In this document: one piece after another, positions 1 to 8,179 of the stretch
How the letters are laid out: every line of letters begins with the position of its first letter
Position numbering within the stretch: the stretch's first letter is position 1
DNA from: Roseiarcus sp963794655
Lineage (GTDB): Bacteria; Pseudomonadota; Alphaproteobacteria; Rhizobiales; Beijerinckiaceae
Assembly: GCA_963794655.1 (NCBI GenBank)
Contig: CAWCEV010000007.1
Span: forward strand, 124,001-188,000
Length of the DNA: 64,000 bases
Direction of reading: 5' to 3'
Position numbers and translations under genes: made by a program
The notes under the pieces: generated by a model
Seen by the model: only the letters and a program-made list of their open reading frames with translations
Told to the model about the DNA's origin: nothing
Database searches by the model: none

Positions 1-702
1 GGCTTCCGCGTCCGCATGAGCGCGCGCAGCCGTCTCGTCCGACGAAAGAGGCGGCTGGTCGTTCGCGGGCGCAGGCGTTTCCGGCACACCGCGACCGTCG
101 GTGCGATATAGGGTAGTCAGCGAGGTCAGGCCGCCGACCGGCTCTGACGAGACGCGCCCGACCTGCGAACCCGTTCTGACCGGACGACCCGCCGCGAGAT
201 CATCGAGCAACTTGGCAAGAATTTCCGGTGTCAGGTCCTCGTAATAGTCGTCGTTGATTTGGACCATCGGCGCATTGCAACAGGCGCCGAGGCACTCGAC
301 CTCGGTCCACGAAAACAGCCCGTCGGCCGTGACATGGCCCTGCTCGCCGATGCGGTTGCGGCAGACTGCCTTGAGCTCTTCGGCGCCGCTCAGCATGCAA
401 GGCGTCGTGCCACAGAGCTGAACATAGTGACGGCCGACTGGCGCCAGATTGAACATCGTGTAGAAGGTCGCAACTTCCAGCACGCGGATGTTGGGCATAT
501 CCAGTGTCCGGGCGACCGTCTCGATGGCCGCCCTGGGTAGCCAGTAACCGTTTTGCTTCTGTGCGCGCCACAATAGGGCGAGCACAGCCGACGCCTGCCG
601 GCCGGGAGGATATTTCGCGAGCTCCTGATCGGCCCACGCCTTGTTCTCAGGAGTGAACTCGAAGCCCGTCGGCTGTTCGTCGGCAAGGCGGCGGACGGAC
701 AT
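1..702 (-). CDS. nuoE: NADH-quinone oxidoreductase subunit E (NuoE), 3' end cut by window edge
   Basis: NuoE is the 24 kDa [2Fe-2S] subunit of the peripheral arm of respiratory complex I and works next to NuoF in NADH oxidation. The reading frame is open for 234 codons from ATG at 702 to the window start, with no stop, so the C-terminus lies outside. The four cluster ligands are visible as C97-x4-C102 (LCGTTPC) and C137-x3-C141 (ECLGAC). After the conserved domain (about residue 180) there is a Pro/Ala/Glu-rich tail, a C-terminal extension of the kind often seen in alphaproteobacterial NuoE. The gene follows nuoD by 36 bases on the same strand, so it belongs to the nuo operon. Confidence 0.93.
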   Translation of the reverse strand, partial: MSVRRLADEQPTGFEFTPENKAWADQELAKYPPGRQASAVLALLWRAQKQNGYWLPRAAIETVARTLDMPNIRVLEVATFYTMFNLAPVGRHYVQLCGTTPCMLSGAEELKAVCRNRIGEQGHVTADGLFSWTEVECLGACCNAPMVQINDDYYEDLTPEILAKLLDDLAAGRPVRTGSQVGRVSSEPVGGLTSLTTLYRTDGRGVPETPAPANDQPPLSSDETAARAHADAEA

Positions 703-738
703 CGGTCAGATTGTCCTCATCGATGTGTCGGCCTGAAG

Positions 739-1929
739 TCATCGGTCAACCTCCCCGAACACGATATCGATCGATCCTAGGATCGCGCTGACATCGGCGA
801 GCATATGTTTGCGACAGAGGAAGTCCATAGCCTGGAGATGCGCAAAACCCGGCGCGCGTAGCTTCACCCGATAGGGTTTATTGGAGCCGTCGGACACAAG
901 ATAGACCCCGAACTCGCCCTTGGGCGCTTCGACCGCGGCGTACACTTCGCCCGCCGGCACCTTATAGCCCTCGGTATAGAGCTTGAAGTGATGGATAAGC
1001 GCTTCCATCGACCTTTTCATGTCGGCTCGGTGTGGCGGCGCGACCTTGCCGTCATCGGTCTTCACCGACCCTTGCCCGTCGGCCGAGTTCAGCTTTTCGC
1101 AGCACTGCCTGATTATCTTTACCGACTGGCGCATCTCTTCCATGCGGATCACATATCGATCGTAGCAGTCGCCGTTCTTGCCGACCGGAATGTCGAAGTC
1201 CATCTCCTCGTAGCACTCGTAGGGCTGCGCCTTGCGCAAGTCCCACGGCGCGCCGGAGCCGCGGACCATCACCCCGGAGAAGCCCCAAGCCCAGGCGTCG
1301 GCAAGTTTAACGACCCCGATGTCGACATTGCGCTGCTTGAAGATGCGGTTTCCGGTCAGCAGTGTCTCCATGTCGTCGCAGACCCCGAGGAACGGATCGC
1401 AGAAGGCCTCGATGTCGTCGACGAGTTTGCGCGGCAGATCCTGGTGGACGCCGCCCGGGCGGAAGTAGGCGGCGTGCATGCGCGAGCCGCTCGCGCGCTC
1501 GTAGAACACCATCAGCTTCTCGCGCTCCTCGAACCCCCAGAGTATTGGGGTCATCGCTCCGACGTCATTCGCTTGCGTGGTGATTTGGAGCAGATGCGAG
1601 AGTAGGCGGCCGATTTCCGAATAGAGCACACGAATAAGCTGCGCTCTACGAGGAATGGAAACGCCCAGGAGCCGCTCGACCGCGAGCGCATAAGCGTGTT
1701 CCTGATTCATCGGCGCGACATAATCGAGGCGATCGAGATAGGGGACGTTTTGCAGATAGGTTCTTGCCTCCATCAATTTTTCGGTGCCGCGATGGAGCAG
1801 GCCGATATGCGGGTCGACGCGCTCGACCACCTCGCCGTCGAGCTCAAGAACAAGGCGCAATACGCCGTGCGCCGCCGGATGCTGCGGCCCAAAATTGATC
1901 GAGAAGTTGCGGAGGTTCTGGTCGGTCAC
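739..1929 (-). CDS. nuoD: NADH-quinone oxidoreductase subunit D (NuoD, 49 kDa)
   Basis: NuoD is the 49 kDa subunit of complex I and forms the ubiquinone-binding cavity together with NuoB at the junction of peripheral and membrane arms. The 396-residue product begins with the diagnostic N-terminus NFSINFGPQHPAAHGVLRL and ends FGEVDR; its length matches free-standing NuoD, so this is not a NuoCD fusion. It contains the conserved HIGLLHRGTEKL and PYLDRLDYVAPM segments near the quinone site. The start is GTG at 1929, 9 bases after the nuoC stop, with AGGAAG just upstream as ribosome binding site. Confidence 0.96.
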   Translation of the reverse strand: MTDQNLRNFSINFGPQHPAAHGVLRLVLELDGEVVERVDPHIGLLHRGTEKLMEARTYLQNVPYLDRLDYVAPMNQEHAYALAVERLLGVSIPRRAQLIRVLYSEIGRLLSHLLQITTQANDVGAMTPILWGFEEREKLMVFYERASGSRMHAAYFRPGGVHQDLPRKLVDDIEAFCDPFLGVCDDMETLLTGNRIFKQRNVDIGVVKLADAWAWGFSGVMVRGSGAPWDLRKAQPYECYEEMDFDIPVGKNGDCYDRYVIRMEEMRQSVKIIRQCCEKLNSADGQGSVKTDDGKVAPPHRADMKRSMEALIHHFKLYTEGYKVPAGEVYAAVEAPKGEFGVYLVSDGSNKPYRVKLRAPGFAHLQAMDFLCRKHMLADVSAILGSIDIVFGEVDR

Positions 1930-1938
1930 TGCTTCTTC

Positions 1939-2538
1939 CTACTGACCCTTCACCTTCTCGTCTCCCGGCAGCGGCGCGCCTTCCCACGGACTGAGGAAAT
2001 CGAACTGGCGGAATTCCTGATTGAGCCGCACCGGCTCGTAGCGCACCCGCTTGTCCTCGTCGTCGTAGCGCACTTCGACGAAACCGGTCATCGGGAAATC
2101 CTTGCGCAACGGATGGCCTTCGAAGCCGTAATCGGTCAGGAGGCGACGCAGGTCCGGATGGCCGTCAAACAGGACGCCGAACAAGTCGTAAATCTCGCGC
2201 TCGTACCAGTCTGCCCCGGGATAGACCGCGGTCGCGCTCGGGACCGGCGTATGGTCGTCGGTCGCCACCTTGATCCTGACACGCCGGTTCAGCTTCGGCG
2301 CCAGCAAATGGTAGACCACGTCGAACCGCTTCTCGCGCTCCGGGTAATCGACCCCTGAGATGTCAATGATCGAGATGAACCCGGCCGCAGGATCGTCGCG
2401 AAGGAACTGCAGGGTCTCGAGGAGGCGCGACGGATCGACAGTCAGCGTCAGCTCGCCGAATGCGTAAACGGAATCCAGCGCCGCGCCCGGCGCCAGAGCT
2501 GCGAGTTTCGCTGCGATAGTCTCAAGTTGGTCGTCCAT
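1939..2538 (-). CDS. nuoC: NADH-quinone oxidoreductase subunit C (NuoC, 30 kDa)
   Basis: NuoC is the 30 kDa peripheral-arm subunit of complex I, a structural partner of NuoD. The 199-residue product has the family signature WYEREIYDLFGVLFDGHPDL near the middle and the HPLRKDFP motif just after it, then a charged C-terminus with KVKGQ. Size is typical of Hyphomicrobiales NuoC. The ATG at 2538 is preceded by GGAGCG. It lies between nuoB (41-base gap) and nuoD (9-base gap). Confidence 0.95.
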   Translation of the reverse strand: MDDQLETIAAKLAALAPGAALDSVYAFGELTLTVDPSRLLETLQFLRDDPAAGFISIIDISGVDYPEREKRFDVVYHLLAPKLNRRVRIKVATDDHTPVPSATAVYPGADWYEREIYDLFGVLFDGHPDLRRLLTDYGFEGHPLRKDFPMTGFVEVRYDDEDKRVRYEPVRLNQEFRQFDFLSPWEGAPLPGDEKVKGQ

Positions 2539-2579
2539 TCGCCCAAACGCTCCGGCCTATTCAGCGCTCCCGCGGTCTA

Positions 2580-3155
2580 TCAGCGTTCGATCGTGCCTGT
2601 ACGCCGGATTTTCTTCTGCAGCATCAGCACCCCGTAGAGCAGTGCTTCAGCGGTCGGAGGACAGCCCGGCACGTAGATATCCACCGGCACAATGCGGTCG
2701 CATCCTCGCACCACCGAATAGGAATAATGGTAGTAGCCGCCTCCATTGGCGCATGAGCCCATCGAAATGACGTAGCGCGGTTCGGGCATCTGGTCGTACA
2801 CCTTCCGCAACGCCGGAGCCATCTTGTTGGTCAGCGTCCCCGCCACGATCATCACGTCCGACTGGCGCGGACTCCCACGCGGCGCGAAGCCGAACCGCTC
2901 GACGTCGTACCGCGGCATCGACAGCTGCATCATCTCGACCGCGCAGCAGGCAAGGCCAAAAGTCATCCACATCAGCGAACCGGTGCGAGCCCATTGGATG
3001 AGGTCGTCGGTCGTGGTGACAAGAAATCCCTTGTCCGCCAGTTCGTCGCTTATCGAGCCAAAGAATCGATCTTCCGGCCGGAGCGGCTTGCCGGTCAGGG
3101 GATCGAGAAGATCCATCTGCCCGAGCGCGGCGGTTGAGCTGGCGCTCAATCCCAT
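2580..3155 (-). CDS. nuoB: NADH-quinone oxidoreductase subunit B (NuoB, PSST)
   Basis: NuoB carries the terminal N2 [4Fe-4S] cluster that passes electrons to ubiquinone. Ligand motifs are visible: the vicinal cysteines in GLACCAVEMMQ, the cysteine in MGSCANGGG and the cysteine in VPGCPPTAEALLYGV. I place the start at ATG 3155, giving 191 residues, because AAGGAG lies 7 bases upstream of it; an in-frame ATG at 3176 is possible but would overlap nuoA by 31 bases with a poorer binding site. With the chosen start the gene overlaps the end of nuoA by 10 bases, which suggests translational coupling. Confidence 0.95.
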   Translation of the reverse strand: MGLSASSTAALGQMDLLDPLTGKPLRPEDRFFGSISDELADKGFLVTTTDDLIQWARTGSLMWMTFGLACCAVEMMQLSMPRYDVERFGFAPRGSPRQSDVMIVAGTLTNKMAPALRKVYDQMPEPRYVISMGSCANGGGYYHYSYSVVRGCDRIVPVDIYVPGCPPTAEALLYGVLMLQKKIRRTGTIER

Positions 3156-3511
3156 TCCAGCGCTCCTTTGTTCCATTCGTACACAAAGCCGATGGCGAGC
3201 ACTCCCAGGAACAACATCATCGACCAGAATCCCAGCGCGCCAATATCATGGAAAACGATCGCCCAGGGAAACAGGAACGCCACCTCGAGATCGAATATGA
3301 TGAAAAGGAGCGAGACAAGGTAGAAGCGGGCGTCGAAGCGCATGCGCGCGTCGTCAAACGGAGGAAAACCGCATTCGTAGGGCGAGAGTTTCTCGGCGTC
3401 CGGAGCCCGGTAAGCCACCAGGAAAGGCGCGATCATCAGAGCGCCGCCGATCAGTGCGGCGAGCACAATGAACACAACCAGCGGCATGTAATCGGACATA
3501 AGGCTCGGCAT
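3146..3511 (-). CDS. nuoA: NADH-quinone oxidoreductase subunit A (NuoA)
   Basis: NuoA is a small three-helix membrane subunit of complex I near the quinone channel. The 121-residue product has three hydrophobic segments (around residues 8-30, 63-85 and 90-112) and the conserved loop PYECGFPPFDDARMRFD after the first helix. The frame stays open upstream for 68 more codons, but that extension is Arg/Cys-rich and unlike the family, so the start is taken as ATG 3511 (MPSLMSDYMP); ATG 3499 is also possible. It is the first gene of the nuo operon. Confidence 0.93.
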   Translation of the reverse strand: MPSLMSDYMPLVVFIVLAALIGGALMIAPFLVAYRAPDAEKLSPYECGFPPFDDARMRFDARFYLVSLLFIIFDLEVAFLFPWAIVFHDIGALGFWSMMLFLGVLAIGFVYEWNKGALEWD

Positions 3512-3735
3512 GGCTTTGCTCTTTAGTTTTGCAGCCCGGCGGGACACGCGGAGTATAGGCTCAACCGCGGACGCTCCTCGCTGTCGTTGAAGGCCTACCG
3601 CAGTGCAGCGAGGCATGCAAGGCGAAAGGACCCAGTCTGCCGGCACAAGCCGGCAAGGCTGCTCGGCGCACGCGAACGAACCCCGCCCTTCTGCATCAAT
3701 CTCTGATGGGAACACGCCGCCAATATCAAGGAAAA

Positions 3736-3812
<77 letters not shown>

Positions 3813-3938
3813 GCGGGAGACGGAGCGCGATAAGCTACGCGCGCGCCCAAGTCAAGGATCCGCATGCGAGCGACGGCGGGCCTTTGCCCGACGCCACAGA
3901 GCTCGGCCTCAAATCCGACGCGCTTGCCCTTTGGCCGG

Positions 3939-4607
3939 CTAAAACTGGCTTGTGGCCAACGACCATCGCCGCATTTCTTCACGCGAGAGCACGTGGACGG
4001 TGTCGGGCGGCAGCGATTCGGCCGTACGCACCAGCGCGGGGTCGATTCCCATCCGGCGCGCATAGCGTCCCAGCACGGCGACCATCGGCGGATCGGCGAA
4101 ACTGCGCGTGACCTGCGGCGGCTGCAAAAAGCCCCCCCCTTGGCTCTCAACGATCGACATCCGATGAAGCCCAATTTCGCTGCCGGGCGGCGCAACCCGG
4201 CGGACCGCACCCATGAGCGCGTAGACGCAAGCCGACAGGCATTCGCCAATGAACGGGCCTGGATCGCCGCCTGCCTCGAACCTTCCCACTACGCCTGCAA
4301 TCCGCAGGCCCCGCAAGATGTGGCCGAAGACCATCGAGGCGACGACATTGCCGCCCCGGGAGTTGAAAAACACGATCCGGCGCAACCTCGTGTCAGAACT
4401 GCCCGATTTGAGGAAATCGACAAAGGCCTGAGGCGTCTCAGCCTCGATAACGCCGTCGGCGACGATCACATCCGGACAATGCTTGCCGCATTCGCGGGAC
4501 TCGAGCGGCGCGACACGGAACCTCATCGCCCCGCCGCGCTCCTCTGCCGAAGCTGGCGTAAGCGCAATTCCGCCCAACATGAAAAGAGCCGCCAGCGCCG
4601 AAAACAC
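3939..4607 (-). CDS. Predicted periplasmic ClpP-like (COG3904-type) protein
   Basis: A secreted protein of about 220 residues with a hydrophobic N-terminus (ALAALFMLGGIAL, then TPASA as likely signal-peptidase site). The mature part resembles ClpP/crotonase-fold periplasmic proteins: NSRGGNV (oxyanion-strand type glycine motif) followed by GECLSACVYALMGA, where the serine sits where the ClpP-family nucleophile is expected, and then a histidine in IGLHRMS. The substrate is unknown. The frame runs upstream through the tRNA-Val gene, so that extension cannot be coding; GTG at 4607 is my choice, ATG 4580 would clip the signal peptide. It lies between tRNA-Val and tRNA-Asp on the same strand. Fold assignment is by motif recognition, function is not known. 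Confidence 0.75.
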   Translation of the reverse strand: MFSALAALFMLGGIALTPASAEERGGAMRFRVAPLESRECGKHCPDVIVADGVIEAETPQAFVDFLKSGSSDTRLRRIVFFNSRGGNVVASMVFGHILRGLRIAGVVGRFEAGGDPGPFIGECLSACVYALMGAVRRVAPPGSEIGLHRMSIVESQGGGFLQPPQVTRSFADPPMVAVLGRYARRMGIDPALVRTAESLPPDTVHVLSREEMRRWSLATSQF

Positions 4608-4624
4608 CCGAAAGCGCCCGCGAC

Positions 4625-4700
4625 TGGTGGGCGGTGACGGGCTCGAACCGCCGACCCTCTCGGTGTAAACGAGATGCTCTACCAACTGAGCTAACCGCCC
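4625..4700 (-). tRNA. tRNA-Val (anticodon TAC)
   Basis: The 76-base minus-strand sequence gives a cloverleaf: acceptor GGGCGGT/ACCGCCC, D arm GCTC/GAGC, anticodon stem TCTCG/CGAGA with loop TTTACAC (anticodon TAC), T arm GGCGG/CCGTC with TTCGAGC, discriminator A and encoded CCA. It reads GUA and, by wobble, other GUN codons. The periplasmic ClpP-like gene begins only about 20 bases downstream, so the two may share a transcript. Confidence 0.95.
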
Positions 4701-4864
4701 TCATCGCCGCCGCACTCGCGGTACGGCAAGCCCCCGACACTACAAACTCGTGGCGGGCTCGCCAAGCGTGTGCGGGCGCCGCTCGCCGCCGAAAGCGTGA
4801 GCCGACGACCAGCGACCAAGGGGCGGCTCCTCGACTTCACCCAGAGGCGCCGGAACGGTAGAGT

Positions 4865-5155
4865 TTATTTCTTGGCTGACTTCTTGTTTAGGCTCGCCTT
4901 CAGCGCCGCACCGGGCTTGAACCGGGCGTTCCTCGACGCGGCGATCTTTATTTCCTTGCCGGTCGCCGGATTGCGTCCCTTCCCTGCGGCGCGCTCGCGC
5001 ACAGAGAAAGTGCCGAATCCGACCAGACGCACTTCTTCGCCCTTCTTCAAAGTCTTCTCGATTCCATTGAGCACAGCATCGAGCGCGGACTGAGCGGCGA
5101 CCTTGGTCAAGTCCGTTTCCGTCGCGATATGATCGACGAGCTCAAGCTTATTCAT
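4865..5155 (-). CDS. hup: DNA-binding protein HU
   Basis: HU is a small nucleoid protein that bends and compacts DNA as a dimer. The 96-residue product starts MNKLELVDHIA and has the family signature VGFGTFSVRERAAGKGRNP in the beta-arm region, followed by a Lys/Ala-rich tail ending KKSAKK. The start ATG 5155 is preceded by GGAGAGG at 6-base spacing; the longer open frame upstream lacks family similarity. In many alphaproteobacteria a hup gene follows lon, as here, but the intrinsic terminator after lon indicates that hup has its own promoter in the 357-base gap. Confidence 0.95.
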   Translation of the reverse strand: MNKLELVDHIATETDLTKVAAQSALDAVLNGIEKTLKKGEEVRLVGFGTFSVRERAAGKGRNPATGKEIKIAASRNARFKPGAALKASLNKKSAKK

Positions 5156-5512
5156 TATGGCCTCTCCGTTCGAATGCGGCGCTCGGTTGTCGGCACCGTT
5201 TGAAGTCCGGCGCCTTAGCGCCACCAAGATGCGGCGATTTGCGCCGCCGCGCTCATACTCGTCCCTCCCCCTTGAAGGCGCTCATCGCCGCCCCGGGCGA
5301 ATCGACAGCAGAGTTCGATCCATAGCTCGCCGTTTCGTCCAAGGAACGCAAGCGTTTGCGGGGATAAAGGGCGAAAAAAGAGTGCATTTGCCGCTAAAAA
5401 ACGCGGCGCCGACAAAAAAAGCCGCGAATTCCGAAGAATTCGCGGCTACGTTGGGTCGCTTAAAGGCTGGGGCGGAACGCCTGGTTCAGGGGCGCCGCTG
5501 TGCCCCGTTCGA
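5156..5512. other. Intergenic region between hup and lon
   Basis: This 357-base gap holds the lon terminator (5413-5447) and must hold the hup promoter, because the terminator separates the two genes. The part just upstream of hup is GC-rich with a short inverted GGCGC-TAA-GGCGCC near 5208-5221; between about 5365 and 5412 the sequence is richer in A/T. I cannot name a specific -35/-10 pair with confidence. No gene is seen. Confidence 0.5.
5413..5447 (-). terminator. Rho-independent terminator of lon
   Basis: Read on the minus strand, a perfect 12-bp stem AGCCGCGAATTC / GAATTCGCGGCT closes a TTCG tetraloop and is followed directly by seven T residues. It lies 66 bases after the lon stop codon. 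The very stable TTCG loop plus the T-tract is a textbook intrinsic terminator. On the plus strand the A-tract precedes the hairpin, so it should act only on minus-strand transcripts. Confidence 0.9.
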
Positions 5513-7936
5513 TCAGTGCGCGACCAGCCCTTGACCGTCCTCTTCGGGCGGGCCGGGAGGCTGCGGCGCCGCCGCGACTTCTTCCTCCCAGGCGATCGGC
5601 GTCGGCTGGCGGACAAGCGCGTTGGCCAGCACCTCGTCCATGCGCGAAACCGGCACGATCTCGAGTCCGTTTTTCACCGAACTCGGTATCTCCGCCAGGT
5701 CCTTGGCATTGTCTTCCGGAATAAGCACCTTCTTGATTCCGCCTCTCAGCGCAGCAAGCAGCTTCTCCTTGAGACCTCCGATCGGGAGGACGCGCCCGCG
5801 CAGCGTGATCTCGCCGGTCATGGCGATGTCGCGTCGCACGGGAATCCCCGTCAGCATTGACACAATGACGGTCGCCATGCCGACGCCCGCAGAGGGTCCA
5901 TCCTTGGGCGTTGCGCCTTCCGGGACATGTACATGGATGTCGCGTTTGTCGAACAGCGGCGGCTCGATGCCGAAATCGACGGCGCGAGACCGAACGTAGG
6001 ACGCCGCAGCCGAAATCGATTCCTTCATGACTTCCTTGAGGTTGCCCGTGACCGTCATGCGGCCCTTACCAGGCATCATGACGCCTTCGATCGTCAGAAG
6101 CTCGCCGCCGACCTCCGTCCAGGCAAGGCCGGTCACGAGCCCCACCTGATCGTCCGCTTCGATTTCGCCGTAGCGGAACTTCGGCGGACCGAGGAACTCT
6201 GCGACGTTCTCGCGGGAGACGACGATCGTCTTGCTCTTGTTGGTGAGGATCTCCTTAACCGCCTTGCGCGCGAGATTGGAAATCTCCCGCTCGAGGTTGC
6301 GGACGCCGGCCTCTCGCGTATAGCGCCGGATCAGCTCCATGATGGCGCTATCCTCGACGAGCCATTCCTTGGCTTCGAGACCGTGCTTGGTCATAGAATG
6401 GGGCAGGAGATGCCGCTTGGCGATCTCGAGCTTCTCGTCTTCCGTATAGCCCGCGATCCGAATGATCTCCATTCGATCCATGAGCGCCGGCGGAATGTTG
6501 AGCGTGTTGGCCGTAGTCACGAACATCACGCCCGACAGATCATAGTCAACCTCCAGATAGTGATCGTTGAAGGTCGAGTTCTGCTCCGGATCGAGCACCT
6601 CGAGCAGCGCCGACGACGGGTCGCCACGAAAATCCATACCCATCTTGTCGATCTCGTCGAGCAGGAAGAGCGGATTGGAAGTTTTAGCCTTGCGCATCGA
6701 CTGGATGACCTTGCCAGGCATCGACCCGATATAAGTGCGGCGATGGCCGCGGATCTCCGCCTCGTCGCGCACACCCCCAAGGGACATGCGGACGAATTCA
6801 CGGCCCGTAGCCCTCGCGATCGACTTGCCGAGCGAGGTCTTGCCGACACCCGGTGGCCCCACCAAGCACAAAATCGGCCCCGTCAGCTTGTTGGCGCGCT
6901 GCTGGACGGCGAGGTATTCGACAATGCGATCCTTGACTTTGTCGAGACCGAAATGATCGGCGTCCAGGATCGTCTGGGCGGTCGGAAGATCCTTCTTGAT
7001 CTTTGAGCGCTTCTGCCACGGGATTGAAAGCAGCCAATCGAGATAATTGCGCACGACTGTCGCCTCCGCCGACATCGGCGACATCTGCCTCAGCTTCTTG
7101 ACCTCGCCGAGCGCCTTCTCGCGTGCCTCCTTAGTGAGCTTGGTCGACTTGATGCGCTCCTCGAGCTCAGACATTTCGTCCTTGCCCTCCTCGTCGCCCA
7201 ATTCCTTCTGGATCGCCTTCATCTGCTCGTTGAGGTAGTACTCGCGCTGGGTCTTCTCCATCTGCCGCTTGACGCGGGTGCGGATGCGCTTCTCAACCTG
7301 AAGCACCGAGATTTCGCTTTCCATTAGCGCCAGGCACTTCTCGAACCGCTTGGCGATAGAACGCATCTCGAGGATCGCCTGCTTGTCGGACAGCTTGACG
7401 GCAAGATGCGAGGCTATGGTGTCTGCAAGCTTCCCGTAGTCATCGATCTGGTTGACCGCGCTTACGACCTCGGGCGAAATCTTCTTGTTGAGCTTGACGT
7501 AGCTCTCGAACTCGGAAACGACCGAGCGCGACAAGGCTTCGCCCTCAATCTTTTCAATCGGTTCGTCGGCGACCGCTCGAGCTTCAGCCTGAAAAAAGCC
7601 GTCGCCCGGCATGAACCGGGTCACCTGGGCGCGCGTTGATCCCTCGACGAGGACCTTGACCGTGCCGTCAGGCAGTTTGAGCAACTGGAGGACGCTGGCC
7701 AATGTGCCGGCGGAGAAAATTGCGTCGGGAGCTGGATCGTCGTCGGCCGCGTTTTTCTGGGTCGCGAGCAGAATCGCCTTGTCAGACTTCATCACCTCCT
7801 CAAGCGCGCGAATGGACTTCTCGCGGCCAACGAACAGCGGGACGATCATGTGCGGGAAGACGACAATGTCGCGCAGCGGAAGGACGGGATAGACGTCGAG
7901 AGTTCCGGGGACGATCGATTTGCGCTGATTGGTCAT
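5513..7936 (-). CDS. lon: ATP-dependent protease Lon
   Basis: Lon is a cytosolic hexameric AAA+ serine protease that degrades misfolded and regulatory proteins. The 807-residue product has the N-terminal substrate domain (YPVLPLRDIVVFPHMIVPL), a central AAA+ module with Walker A GPPGVGKTSLGK, Walker B PLFLLDEIDKM, and a C-terminal protease domain with the catalytic serine in PKDGPSAGVGMA (about residue 680) and the lysine in GGLKEKLLAA. Length is typical. It follows clpX on the same strand after 243 bases and ends at a strong terminator. Confidence 0.98.
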   Translation of the reverse strand: MTNQRKSIVPGTLDVYPVLPLRDIVVFPHMIVPLFVGREKSIRALEEVMKSDKAILLATQKNAADDDPAPDAIFSAGTLASVLQLLKLPDGTVKVLVEGSTRAQVTRFMPGDGFFQAEARAVADEPIEKIEGEALSRSVVSEFESYVKLNKKISPEVVSAVNQIDDYGKLADTIASHLAVKLSDKQAILEMRSIAKRFEKCLALMESEISVLQVEKRIRTRVKRQMEKTQREYYLNEQMKAIQKELGDEEGKDEMSELEERIKSTKLTKEAREKALGEVKKLRQMSPMSAEATVVRNYLDWLLSIPWQKRSKIKKDLPTAQTILDADHFGLDKVKDRIVEYLAVQQRANKLTGPILCLVGPPGVGKTSLGKSIARATGREFVRMSLGGVRDEAEIRGHRRTYIGSMPGKVIQSMRKAKTSNPLFLLDEIDKMGMDFRGDPSSALLEVLDPEQNSTFNDHYLEVDYDLSGVMFVTTANTLNIPPALMDRMEIIRIAGYTEDEKLEIAKRHLLPHSMTKHGLEAKEWLVEDSAIMELIRRYTREAGVRNLEREISNLARKAVKEILTNKSKTIVVSRENVAEFLGPPKFRYGEIEADDQVGLVTGLAWTEVGGELLTIEGVMMPGKGRMTVTGNLKEVMKESISAAASYVRSRAVDFGIEPPLFDKRDIHVHVPEGATPKDGPSAGVGMATVIVSMLTGIPVRRDIAMTGEITLRGRVLPIGGLKEKLLAALRGGIKKVLIPEDNAKDLAEIPSSVKNGLEIVPVSRMDEVLANALVRQPTPIAWEEEVAAAPQPPGPPEEDGQGLVAH

Positions 7937-8179
7937 GACTGTCCTGAATTCCGCGAGTCGACATGCCCTGCCGGCTCCGCTTCTTTTGTTACTGACCCTG
8001 AACGGCGAACGCCCAAATCAACCAATCGAAGCGCCCGTCGCTTGCGTTGCCTCGCCCGAGGCGAGCCGAAATTGCATGACGCAAATTTCGTGCCCAAACC
8101 CTCGCGAGAATCGCCGGTCTTGTGGCGAAAGATGGGCGTCCGACGCGCGACTTTCAAGCCGCGCTGGACGAATGCAACA

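Noticed and set aside
8049..8067. Hairpin GCTCGCC/GGCGAG downstream of clpX as terminator
   Set aside because: There is no T-tract after the stem, so an intrinsic terminator is not supported.
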